Source: a virus
Strand: one strand, 5' to 3'
Length of the DNA: 20,783 nucleotides
Virus record (IMG/VR): IMGVR_UViG_3300020578_000513
Coordinates: 1-20,783 of that record
The translations under genes and the position numbers were made by a program. Below, piece by piece: positions 5,962 to 12,938 of this stretch. The notes beneath the pieces were generated by a model, which did no database searches, had not been told where the DNA came from, and worked only from the letters and a program-made list of their open reading frames with translations. Positions within the stretch are counted from its first letter, which is position 1, and each line of letters opens with the position of its first letter.

Positions 5962-5983
5962 CCCCCCACCCCCCCCCCGCCCC
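5962..5983 (-). other. Potential G-quadruplex: G4-C-G10-T-G6 on minus strand
   Basis: The plus strand has runs of 6, 10 and 4 cytosines separated by single A and G bases. The minus strand therefore carries GGGG-C-G(10)-T-G(6), enough for four tracts of three or more guanines. It lies about 110 bases upstream of the ligase operon promoter, in the non-template strand for that operon. The exact run lengths may be affected by sequencing error. Confidence 0.5.
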
Positions 5984-6075
5984 TGTTTTTATCGCAGGCC
6001 CCTGAATCCATTCTGGCATATAACAGCACATCACAGTGCAGCAGATGCTCACCTGACATATAAGCAGCACAGCAA

Positions 6076-6266
6076 GGCCTAGGCCCTTGAAGGGCCTTGG
6101 ATGCAAGGGCACGCACGGTCTGGGAGATATACCTTGGTATACCTTGGGAGATCTACGCGAGTGGCGCCCATGAACGCCTAGGCGTCGGCGCGGATCGGAA
6201 AATATTAACTTAACAACTTAACACTAGTGGGAAACTAGTGCGGGCCGCTGTCAACGCCCATGGGCG
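6076..6266. repeat. Cluster of perfect palindromes
   Basis: Within 191 bases lie GGCCTAGGCC (6076-6085), GGTATACC (6136-6143), AGATCT (6149-6154), GGCGCC (6163-6168), ACGCCTAGGCGT (6174-6185), CACTAGTG (6222-6229), ACTAGT again (6234-6239) and CGCCCATGGGCG (6255-6266). Four contain CTAG. The arms touch without a loop, which favours dimeric protein binding to DNA over RNA hairpins. Confidence 0.6.
6207..6222. repeat. Tandem 8-bp repeat AACTTAAC x2 beside AT-rich patch
   Basis: AACTTAAC occurs at 6207-6214 and again at 6215-6222, directly after AAAATATT. It sits between the ACGCCTAGGCGT and CACTAGTG palindromes. The combination of a small iteron, an AT-rich patch and palindromes is origin-like, but two copies are few. 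Confidence 0.4.
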
Positions 6267-6328
6267 ATGGGCAACGGCGGCGCGTGGAGCGCAGAGATCG
6301 AGCGACTGCACCGAACACAGCGATGCGT

Positions 6329-6368
6329 TAAAAGAAAACCGCCCCCGTGCTAGGCACACAGGGGCGGT
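6329..6368 (-). terminator. Intrinsic terminator after the Ser-tract gene
   Basis: A 12-bp stem (6338-6349 with 6357-6368, one G-T pair, loop of 7) is followed on the minus strand by TTTTCTTTT. It lies 80 bases past the stop of the gene at 6449-6889 and ends the transcription unit that includes the CobS-like gene. Confidence 0.88.
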
Positions 6369-6448
6369 GAAGGGACTACTGGCGAGCGGTATTGCCTAGA
6401 GGGCTGAGCGAATCAGCCACGCGCCGAAGCGCCGCGTTACGCGGAGGC

Positions 6449-6889
6449 TCAAGCCGTAGTTGTGGGAAGACCAGCAGCAATCATGCAGCCGGGGTGGTTG
6501 GGATCAGGCACAAACCCCTTGGGCAAGGTGCCCAGTGCAGCGCGTTCCAGTACTCGCTCTGCAAGTTCTGGCACATAAAACACGCCACGAGCAGTGCGGC
6601 GATCAAGATCAGCCGTGAGCCATGATGGCCACGGAAACGAGTCAGGGTAGCCCAGGCTGGCAGCGGTAGCCACCACAGCGCGGCGAGTAGTACTGCCGCC
6701 CGAGTAACCGGCGCTGATGAGCCCGTCAATGAACAGGGCTTGGCGCTTGCGAAGATCTGCGAACTTGTAGGTGCGGGAGGGGGAAACTGTGTTGGTTGTG
6801 TTCATGGTGTTGGAAACCTTGTTGGAGGAAGAGGAGGAAGAGGAAGAGGAGGAAGAGGAAGAGGAGGAAATGGTTGCTGGAGAACTCAT
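6449..6889 (-). CDS. Free-standing copy of the CobS-like N-terminal domain with poly-Ser leader
   Basis: 146 residues from the ATG at 6889. Residues 8-22 are 15 consecutive serines, then a Thr/Asn/Ser linker. Residues about 47-108 match the N-terminal domain of the neighbouring AAA+ ATPase: RKRQALFIDGLISAGY, then FPWPSWLTADLDRR and GVFYVPEL, against RKRSAFITACRKAGL, FSWPSWITADPSRR and GLFYVPEI. I infer a small winged-helix-like or adaptor domain. The product may compete with or bridge to the ATPase's partner. It has no Shine-Dalgarno site; the start is fixed by a promoter 6 bases upstream. An in-frame ATG at 6904 overlaps the -10 region and is unlikely. Confidence 0.75.
   Translation of the reverse strand: MSSPATISSSSSSSSSSSSSSSNKVSNTMNTTNTVSPSRTYKFADLRKRQALFIDGLISAGYSGGSTTRRAVVATAASLGYPDSFPWPSWLTADLDRRTARGVFYVPELAERVLERAALGTLPKGFVPDPNHPGCMIAAGLPTTTA
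6824..6868 (-). repeat. 15-bp tandem repeat encoding the serine tract
   Basis: In coding orientation the unit TCCTCCTCTTCCTCT is repeated three times, the last copy ending in TCC, and encodes all 15 serines. Loss or gain of one unit would remove or add five serines without changing frame. Confidence 0.85.
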
Positions 6890-6923
6890 GGTATTAATGT
6901 ACATCAGAATTGGTTGAAGTCAA
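6890..6923 (-). promoter_or_regulatory. Promoter TTGACT-16-TACATT placed 6 bases before ATG (leaderless type)
   Basis: The -35 is TTGACT (6923-6918), the spacer is 16 bases, the -10 is TACATT (6901-6896), and the discriminator AATACC leads into the ATG at 6889. There is no purine-rich ribosome site between promoter and ATG. Confidence 0.55.
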
Positions 6924-7031
6924 GAAAAGGCTAGAAGAAATGCAAAGATTTTATGCCTGATCAGGCGGTATATGCCTGTGATGGTTTGTCGGTCGCCGTG
7001 TGTAGGTGTTGACCATTCATCACATTGCAGA

Positions 7032-8330
7032 TCAGGCATCTACATCAGCCGCTGAGGTGATGGATGAGACATCTACATCAGCCAAGCGAGTCGGCGGGCA
7101 CGGCACTGCCTCGTGAACGCAAATCATTGGAACAGAAACCTGTCGGAATCCAAAAGAGTTTGCCAGAGTCTCGTACAACTCCGTGGCGTCCTCATGGAGA
7201 ATTACCCCTTGCAAACCAACTTCGTTGTTTTGCACAAGAGTCAAAGGATTGTACTCTTGGATGTTGGCTTCCAAATCTGCGGAGCGGCGGATGCCGGTAA
7301 TCACAGCAACGGCCCGGCCAAACGAATCACTGGCATGAGCGCGGCGCCGAGTTAGTTCAGACGGCACAGGCACTTCAACAAAGCAAACAAATGCAGAGGT
7401 GGGATCTGAGACACCTGTTTTCGGGCAAATGGAGCCCACATGATGTGCGGAAACTTTAGGTTGCAATCCACTGGCTTTGGCCAGACCGATTCGTTCCGAG
7501 GTCAGCAAATTGTCATTTTGCCACTTTCGCACAAGCCAATGAGCGGTTCGCACGAATGCGTGTGGCTGGAAAGCGGAATCCTTGAACGGTGCTTCTGCGC
7601 CTGCACGGATGCCGTAGTCCACGGCCGCAGCAGAGAGCGCATCAAGTGTGTTCACAGGCAAGCCCTTCTTTTCAATCAATTCGAATGCCACACGGATTTG
7701 ACCGTAGATGTTGCTTTCAGGAGCGGTGGTGGGTTGCTGCGCGGCCACGGTGGCCGGGCTGGGTGGAGTCGTTGGCCGAGGCGGAGGTGGAGTAACCGCA
7801 CCCACACCGTTAATCTCGCCACTAATGGCTTCTGCTGCATTCAACTCGTCAATTGCGTTCTGTGTCACGCGCTGTGCAGGCAAGTACCAACGGCTTTCAA
7901 CTGGGTCCCACTTGGCGCCGTGCTGCTTGGCGATGGCGCGATCCTCGAACGAAATATCAAGCGCAATGTCTGTGGGATTCCATGCCCACACAGCACGATC
8001 CCACACCCACGGCACATACTCGCGGGTCTTGAAGCCTGAGATCAGGCCGTTGGCGCGAAACCACTCCACGGCTTGTGAGCCGGAAGTGAACTTGGCGGCC
8101 GGCAAAGTCCATTCTTTGCCGTCCCAACGGGCACCGTGTCCCTTGGCGGTGCAACGGATACCCGTAGAACCACGCTTACCGAATGGAATGTTCAGCACCA
8201 GGCTGGCCAACTTGAATTGGCGGCCGCGATGTGAATGCCGTTGAGTTACGGTTGTGATGGCCGCACCAATATCGTTAACTGATGCGAGAGCCGAGGCAGG
8301 GAAAGTGTGATTTTGAAAGATGACAGGCAT
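7032..8330 (-). CDS. DUF5710-type protein with two repeats and a unique C-terminal domain
   Basis: 432 residues. Two copies of a DUF5710-like motif are visible: residues about 46-78 (KGHGARWDGKEWTLPA) and 125-152 (AKQHGAKWDPVESRWYLPA). DUF5710 is a small domain often found in plasmid and phage primase-like or DNA-processing proteins. A Pro/Thr-rich linker (about 180-205) leads to a C-terminal domain of about 220 residues that I do not recognise; it contains CPKTG and VPVPSELTRRR. The protein ends with two near-identical ADVD segments. The start ATG at 8330 has an A/C-rich leader and no Shine-Dalgarno site. It lies 40 bases downstream of the CobS-like gene and is probably co-transcribed with it. 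Confidence 0.78.
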   Translation of the reverse strand: MPVIFQNHTFPASALASVNDIGAAITTVTQRHSHRGRQFKLASLVLNIPFGKRGSTGIRCTAKGHGARWDGKEWTLPAAKFTSGSQAVEWFRANGLISGFKTREYVPWVWDRAVWAWNPTDIALDISFEDRAIAKQHGAKWDPVESRWYLPAQRVTQNAIDELNAAEAISGEINGVGAVTPPPPRPTTPPSPATVAAQQPTTAPESNIYGQIRVAFELIEKKGLPVNTLDALSAAAVDYGIRAGAEAPFKDSAFQPHAFVRTAHWLVRKWQNDNLLTSERIGLAKASGLQPKVSAHHVGSICPKTGVSDPTSAFVCFVEVPVPSELTRRRAHASDSFGRAVAVITGIRRSADLEANIQEYNPLTLVQNNEVGLQGVILHEDATELYETLANSFGFRQVSVPMICVHEAVPCPPTRLADVDVSSITSAADVDA

Positions 8331-8370
8331 TGTGTGTTTGTTTCTTGTGTTTGAGTTGACAGCGGCCGAA

Positions 8371-9675
8371 TCAAGCGTTCACGGCCTGCTGTGTGCGCCA
8401 AGGCGCTTGAACAGTTGCACCGTCTGTACCCGCAGTAGCGGCAGAGGCATTGTTGTTTGTTGTGGAATCAGCCGCAATAGCAGACGCATCCAGTTTGGTG
8501 TACAGATTCACGAACGACTTGCGATTCGCGTCATCGAAACGCGCACAAACCAGTTCCACGGCCTTGAGGCGCTCACCGAACACCGCGAACGCGGTCACGG
8601 TGTCGATCAAACGGCGCGTGGTCACGATTTCATCGCAACCACCCTCGTAGAAGGTTTTGCGGATGGCATCCGCCCACTTCACAAGCAGATCAGCGAACGG
8701 CTCGTCTGTGCAGCCCTTCTCGGCCATGTTCTTGCAGAGAATCTTGCGTTCCTGCGCCGCAGTGGGGTACGCCTGCTCAAAGGTGAACGCAAGGCGGTCA
8801 AGCATGGCGCTGTTCAGCACCTGCGCGCCGGCGAATCGACCTTCAGGATCGCCGCTGCCCTTCGTGTTTGCGGTGCAAACAATGGTGAAGCCCTTCTCGG
8901 GCCTGACCCAAGTGTTGATCTTTTTGATGAACACCGGCTTGCCTTCAAGCGCAGCCTGAAGACACATGATCTTGGGCGTGCCTTGATCCACTTCGTCAAG
9001 CAGCAGAACGCCGCCACGCTTCATGGCGAGAATGACAGGGCCATCTTGCCACACCATGTCGCCGTTCACCAGGCGGAATCCACCGATGAGGTCTTCCTCA
9101 TCCGTGAGCGCGGTGATGTTGCAGCGGAAAAACTCACGCTTCAAGTTCGCGCAAATCTGCTCCACCATCGTGGTCTTGCCGTTACCAGGCAGGCCGGTGA
9201 TGAAGATGGGAGCAAAGACGCCCTTACGGAACACCGCTTCCACATCCTTGTAGTGTCCGAACGGCACATAGGTGGACAACTTCTCAGGGATCATGGAGCC
9301 GAGTTCGTTGTTGAACACACACCCTGATTCGGCCGTGGCGTGCAGGTGATTCAGTACCGCAACCGTGGTAGACACGGTGGGCAAGGTGCTGATGGTTTTG
9401 ATAGCAGCCCGCGGCGCAGGCGCGGCGGGAGTCAAATCCTCGGGACCGAGAATCTGAGCAGAGGAATTGTTGTCGATCTCAGGCACATAGAACAAACCAC
9501 GACCTGCACGGCGAGAAGGATCAGCCGTGATCCACGACGGCCATGAGAAGCCGTCGGCTGCACCGTACTGGTTAACAACTGCAACCACATCGGCGCGAGA
9601 AATAGGAGTGCGAAGGCCGGCCTTGCGGCAGGCGGTGATGAACGCGGAACGCTTACGAGAGAGAGTAGTAGCCAT
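8371..9675 (-). CDS. cobS-like: CobS/MoxR-like AAA+ ATPase
   Basis: 434 residues. An N-terminal 60-residue domain (FSWPSWITADPSRR, GLFYVPEI) precedes an AAA+ module: Walker A GLPGNGKTT (161-169), GG-containing loop EEDLIGGFRL (193-202), Walker B VLLLDEVD (223-230), sensor TANT (268-271) and DRL arginine region near 293. This matches the CobS/MoxR group known from T4-like phages, where a cobalt-chelatase role has been proposed but not established. Its partner is almost certainly the divergent VWA protein, since MoxR-type ATPases usually work with VWA proteins to remodel a client. It is expressed from an exact inverted copy of the partner's promoter. No cobalamin genes are in the window, so the name describes homology only. 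Confidence 0.9.
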   Translation of the reverse strand: MATTLSRKRSAFITACRKAGLRTPISRADVVAVVNQYGAADGFSWPSWITADPSRRAGRGLFYVPEIDNNSSAQILGPEDLTPAAPAPRAAIKTISTLPTVSTTVAVLNHLHATAESGCVFNNELGSMIPEKLSTYVPFGHYKDVEAVFRKGVFAPIFITGLPGNGKTTMVEQICANLKREFFRCNITALTDEEDLIGGFRLVNGDMVWQDGPVILAMKRGGVLLLDEVDQGTPKIMCLQAALEGKPVFIKKINTWVRPEKGFTIVCTANTKGSGDPEGRFAGAQVLNSAMLDRLAFTFEQAYPTAAQERKILCKNMAEKGCTDEPFADLLVKWADAIRKTFYEGGCDEIVTTRRLIDTVTAFAVFGERLKAVELVCARFDDANRKSFVNLYTKLDASAIAADSTTNNNASAATAGTDGATVQAPWRTQQAVNA

Positions 9676-9710
9676 GGGTTAAGTCTACACCATAACTCCA
9701 ATGCCTGCAA
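9676..9710 (-). promoter_or_regulatory. CobS-like gene promoter TTGCAG-17-TAGACT (leaderless type)
   Basis: The -35 is TTGCAG (9710-9705), the spacer is 17 bases, the -10 is TAGACT (9687-9682), and the discriminator TAACCC leads into the ATG at 9675. It lies within the left arm of the 35-bp inverted repeat, so it is identical to the promoter of the divergent gene. Confidence 0.6.
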
Positions 9711-9930
9711 GGGCTTCCGTCACTTTTTTGACAAAATTCTTCAGATTTTTGTAAGTCATTGTCCGATAAGCACTTATGTTGACAGCGCGGTTATCGGACG
9801 GTCTGATAATCCACACTGGTAGCACCCTGTTAGGATTTTGTTAGGTTACAGCGTGTTATCGGACTACAAAAAAACTTGGGATTTTTGCACACAACCCCTT
9901 GCAGGCATTGGAGTTATGGTGTAGACTTAA
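9679..9930. repeat. 35-bp perfect inverted repeat forming two divergent promoters
   Basis: Bases 9679-9713 and 9896-9930 are exact reverse complements over 35 bases, 182 bases apart. Each arm holds the complete -35, spacer and -10 of one divergent gene and stops within the discriminator, so the similarity covers the promoter but not the coding sequence. Exact identity suggests recent copying or ongoing gene conversion. Confidence 0.92.
9761..9864. promoter_or_regulatory. Three copies of TTATCGGAC in the divergent control region
   Basis: TTATCGGAC occurs at 9791-9799 and 9856-9864 on the plus strand and at 9761-9769 on the minus strand. The two plus-strand copies share a wider context beginning ACAGCG. 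The second copy lies just downstream of a TTGACA hexamer (9779-9784). Further short repeats (TGTTAGG twice at about 9828-9846) and A/T runs fill the rest. These look like binding sites for one regulator or initiator. Confidence 0.5.
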
Positions 9931-9934
9931 GCAT
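9899..9934 (+). promoter_or_regulatory. CobT-like gene promoter TTGCAG-17-TAGACT (leaderless type)
   Basis: The -35 is TTGCAG (9899-9904), the spacer is 17 bases, the -10 is TAGACT (9922-9927), and the discriminator TAAGCAT leads into the ATG at 9935. No ribosome site fits between them. It lies within the right arm of the 35-bp inverted repeat. Confidence 0.6.
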
Positions 9935-12415
9935 ATGGCTACGCTCTCTCTTGTCGCTCCAAACCCGTCCGCACTTACCCGCAACGCGCAGGCCGCTACG
10001 AATTCGCTGGCGCGTTTGCTTGCCACCGAAAACATTCGCGTGGAACACCAGCCCGTGCCCACCGCGATGTTTGATACCGTGTCCCGTACTCTTGTGCTGC
10101 CTGTGTGGCATGGCATGAGCCAGGACCTGTACGATATGCTTGTGGGTCACGAAGTGGGTCACGCGCTGTGGACCCCGGCCACTGTCAACATCGTTGACGA
10201 GGCCATTCAGCGCATTCGCGCGGCTGGAGCGCCGAGCGATGCATGGGCAAAGTCCATTCTGAACATTGTGGAAGACGCTCGTATTGAGCGCCTCATCAAG
10301 GAGAAGTTTCCTGGCCTGCGCCGCAACTTCACCATTGCATACAAGGAACTCATCGACCGCGACATCTTTGGCCTTGCTGAAGTGAACGGTGATCCAAACG
10401 CCAAGGGATTTGTGGATCGCTTTAACCTGTACCACAAGTGCGGCGCCCTGGGTCTGATGCAGATTGCATTCACGACCAAAGAGTCGCCCATCGTGGATGC
10501 GGGCCAGCACACCAAGTCGTTTGAAGATGTGGTTGTGTTGTGCGAGCGTATTTGCGATATGCTCCGCCAGAACTGCTCCATGCCTGAGCCTCAGCACAGT
10601 GAAAACGGCGCCCCTTCTGCCAGTGGCGGCAACCAAGAGCAAGGCGAACAAGGCGAGCAAGGCGAACAATCGGCTTCTGATGACGCGAACGCTCAAGGTG
10701 AACAAGGTGAACAAGGTGAACAGCCTACGGCGTCACAAACCTCAGCAGGCGATAATGCGTCTGACGATACTGACGAAACACAGCAAGACGAAAAGTCCAA
10801 GCAACCTGGCAAGTCCTCTGGCCTCGACGACGGCAAAGGCCGCTCGGCCAAGGACGGTGCTGCCATCGGAGAGAACATCTCAACTGATGAGCGCATGGCC
10901 AAAGGCCTTGGTCGAATGGCTGACACCAATCTGAACGGCTACTACAACCGATACGCGGACGCGCCTGCGTTTGAATGGAATCGCTTGATTGTCACGGCTG
11001 AAGAAGTGATTGCCTTGTGGCGCAACCAATTCGTTTTGGCGCCCAAGGCTCAACCACTCATCGACTCGCTGTACGATGCATGGAAGCGCGACAACCTGCC
11101 CACTGTGATGAACATGGTGAAGCGGTTTGAACAGCGCAAGGCGGCTGATGATGCTCGCCGCACCATGACTGCCAAGAGCGGTCGTATTGATCCCTCGCGT
11201 CTGGCGTACTACAAGGTGAGCGATGATCTGTTTCTCAGCATGACCACCACCACGGATGGCAAGTCGCACGGACTTGTGATGCTTGTGGACTGGTCAGGCT
11301 CCATGAACGATGTGTTGGGTTCTGTGTTGAGCCAGGTGCTGTGTCTTGTGGAGTTCTGTCGCAAGGCCGGAGTGCCGTACGAAGTGTATGCGTTCTCTGA
11401 CTGTGTTCACGGTTGGAAGCCTGGTGAGGCTGCTTACGGAGAAGTGCCAGACGCAGACAAAGACGAGAACGGCTACTACAGAGTGTGCCGTGCAGAAACT
11501 GGCCGATTAATGCCGGCTGGATTCAAAATGGTTCAATTCCTGCGTAGCGGTATGTCTCGCGCTGATCACACCGATGCTGTGCGTGGCTTGGTGAGCGTGA
11601 TGTGCTTGCACCAGTACGAGCCTTTCGTTAACATTGTGAAAACAAAGTTTGCTGCGGAAGGCCACGGCACCGGCAGTTACTACAATCACCGTGCTGCGGT
11701 TTCTTATTTTGCACCCAAGTTTGCCGCTCCTGACGCCTTGAGCCTGAACGGCACTCCGCTGAACGAAGGCCTGCTTGCCAGTGCTGAAATCATTGAAGCG
11801 TTTCGCCAGCGTACCGGCGCACAGATCGTGAATCTGGCAGTGCTGACTGACGGCGATTCCACTCGCACTCTTACAGTGCATGAGGGTGCCCAGGCTCGCG
11901 CTGAGTATCACCGCGACCGCACAGGGCATGCTCGTCACCCGGCCATTGTGTTGCGTTGGGGCACCAAGCAATACACATTCGTGGACACCACGGGCCGCAA
12001 TTACTCGCGTCACAATGAAACCAATGCCATTGTTCGCTACCTGCGTGATCGCACTGGCGCTCGCGTGTACGGGTTCTACCTGATGAACGAGCGTAGCGCC
12101 AACCGCTCAGTGCGTGGTGGATACTTTCGTTTTCCAACCCACGAAGCGCAGCAGGCTGCTGCTGCACAGTTGGATGCTGATGGCTCGTGCATTGTGCCAC
12201 ACGAGGCATATGACGAGTACTATCTTGTGAGCATTGCTCCGCGTACTGAAACAGAAGACTTCATGGATCGCCTGGATGCTTCTTCGTTGTCTGCGCGTAA
12301 AATCGCAAACTCGTTTGCGAAGGGTATGCAAAATCGTTCCACTTCTCGCACCATCATGGTGCGCTTCACCGACTGCTTTGCCACTGGCAAGCCGTCACAA
12401 CACAAAATGCGTTAA
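9935..12415 (+). CDS. cobT-like: CobT-like VWA protein with N-terminal HExxH metallopeptidase-type motif
   Basis: 826 residues. The N-terminal domain has HEVGH (72-76) followed by IVEDARIERL (111-120), which could supply a third zinc ligand as in gluzincin-type peptidases. A low-complexity acidic linker (about 233-300) is made of EQG repeats and Asp/Gln-rich sequence, as is typical between the two halves of CobT-type proteins. The C-terminal VWA domain has the MIDAS motif DWSGS (452-456) and later TDGDS. I infer that it works with the CobS-like ATPase, either as a chelatase-like complex or as an ATPase-driven protease or remodeller. The start ATG is fixed by the promoter; an upstream in-frame ATG (9899 frame) would lie within the promoter. 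It is large, intact and of higher GC content than the region after 15044. Confidence 0.88.
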   Translation: MATLSLVAPNPSALTRNAQAATNSLARLLATENIRVEHQPVPTAMFDTVSRTLVLPVWHGMSQDLYDMLVGHEVGHALWTPATVNIVDEAIQRIRAAGAPSDAWAKSILNIVEDARIERLIKEKFPGLRRNFTIAYKELIDRDIFGLAEVNGDPNAKGFVDRFNLYHKCGALGLMQIAFTTKESPIVDAGQHTKSFEDVVVLCERICDMLRQNCSMPEPQHSENGAPSASGGNQEQGEQGEQGEQSASDDANAQGEQGEQGEQPTASQTSAGDNASDDTDETQQDEKSKQPGKSSGLDDGKGRSAKDGAAIGENISTDERMAKGLGRMADTNLNGYYNRYADAPAFEWNRLIVTAEEVIALWRNQFVLAPKAQPLIDSLYDAWKRDNLPTVMNMVKRFEQRKAADDARRTMTAKSGRIDPSRLAYYKVSDDLFLSMTTTTDGKSHGLVMLVDWSGSMNDVLGSVLSQVLCLVEFCRKAGVPYEVYAFSDCVHGWKPGEAAYGEVPDADKDENGYYRVCRAETGRLMPAGFKMVQFLRSGMSRADHTDAVRGLVSVMCLHQYEPFVNIVKTKFAAEGHGTGSYYNHRAAVSYFAPKFAAPDALSLNGTPLNEGLLASAEIIEAFRQRTGAQIVNLAVLTDGDSTRTLTVHEGAQARAEYHRDRTGHARHPAIVLRWGTKQYTFVDTTGRNYSRHNETNAIVRYLRDRTGARVYGFYLMNERSANRSVRGGYFRFPTHEAQQAAAAQLDADGSCIVPHEAYDEYYLVSIAPRTETEDFMDRLDASSLSARKIANSFAKGMQNRSTSRTIMVRFTDCFATGKPSQHKMR

Positions 12416-12434
12416 TCCATAAGGCCTCACTACC

Positions 12435-12938
12435 ATGAACCACACACCCATTCAACCTTCCGCTCCTGCCATCAGCGATTTTCTTGCTGGCTTTCAAGAG
12501 CGATTTCTGGCGTTTATTGAACGCACCCAACAACTAGGTCAAAATGATGACCAAGGCTTCTTTGCGTTGCAGCAAGGCCTGCTTGCTTTCTCTCGCGCAC
12601 AGGTGCCACCTGATATGTTGTCTTGCGAAGAACACGAACAGTTTAAATCTTGGACTGCTGCCATGGACGCATATGATTTGCCAAAAATGCAGGAATTGCG
12701 TACCGCGATCCTGCGCGACCGCGAGCAAGAGTGCATTGACAACCTACATAGGTTACGCGCTCTGCAAGCCGATCAGCACTTTCTTGTGTCTCATCAGGAC
12801 TTGCTCTCGCGGCAGGTCGCCGAGGAACAGAAGCGACTTGAAGGGTTGCAAACCAAGATTCGCACCCAACTAAGCGACAAGATTGCGGACAACATTGTGG
12901 ACAAGGTTCGCAAGCACAAGCAAACTGATCCTGAATGA
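12435..12938 (+). CDS. Coiled-coil protein, 167 aa, in the CobT-like operon
   Basis: Starts 19 bases after the CobT-like stop, with only a weak AAGG site. The product is almost entirely helical. Residues about 14-60 are Gln/Phe-rich, and residues about 95-160 form a long heptad-like helix (EEQKRLEGLQTKIRTQLSDK) ending in a Lys-rich tail. No enzyme motif is visible. Its place directly behind the VWA gene suggests a structural or adaptor subunit for that complex, which is inference from position only. Confidence 0.75.
   Translation: MNHTPIQPSAPAISDFLAGFQERFLAFIERTQQLGQNDDQGFFALQQGLLAFSRAQVPPDMLSCEEHEQFKSWTAAMDAYDLPKMQELRTAILRDREQECIDNLHRLRALQADQHFLVSHQDLLSRQVAEEQKRLEGLQTKIRTQLSDKIADNIVDKVRKHKQTDPE

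Larger units (their letters stand above)
5854..6328. other. 475-bp non-coding region rich in palindromes
   Basis: No open frame here has a credible start, ribosome site or protein-like composition. The region lies between the ligase operon promoter and the terminator at 6329-6368. It contains a C-rich tract (G-rich on the minus strand), at least seven perfect palindromes of 6-12 bp, an 8-bp tandem repeat beside an AATATTAA patch, and repeated ACCTTGG. It could be a replication origin, a multi-site regulatory region or a structured RNA; nothing seen decides between these. Confidence 0.6.

Noticed and set aside
5203-6063. Long plus-strand open frame (286 codons) opposite the ligase
   Set aside because: It is antisense to a ligase with complete motifs, has no ribosome site, and its translation lacks protein-like pattern. 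The tail runs through the C-rich tract.
8320-9327. Long plus-strand open frame (335 codons) opposite the CobS-like ATPase
   Set aside because: Shadow frame of a GC-rich gene with clear Walker motifs on the other strand; no start signal.
9761-9864. DnaA boxes
   Set aside because: TTATCGGAC departs from TTATCCACA in the last half, so the copies are treated as sites for another protein.
9914-10714. Minus-strand open frame (266 codons) opposite the CobT-like gene
   Set aside because: Shadow of the VWA gene and it runs through its promoter; no motif or ribosome site.
8371-12415. Genuine cobalamin cobaltochelatase genes
   Set aside because: No other cobalamin genes are present, and the VWA protein has an HEVGH motif not expected in CobT. 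The names are used only for similarity.
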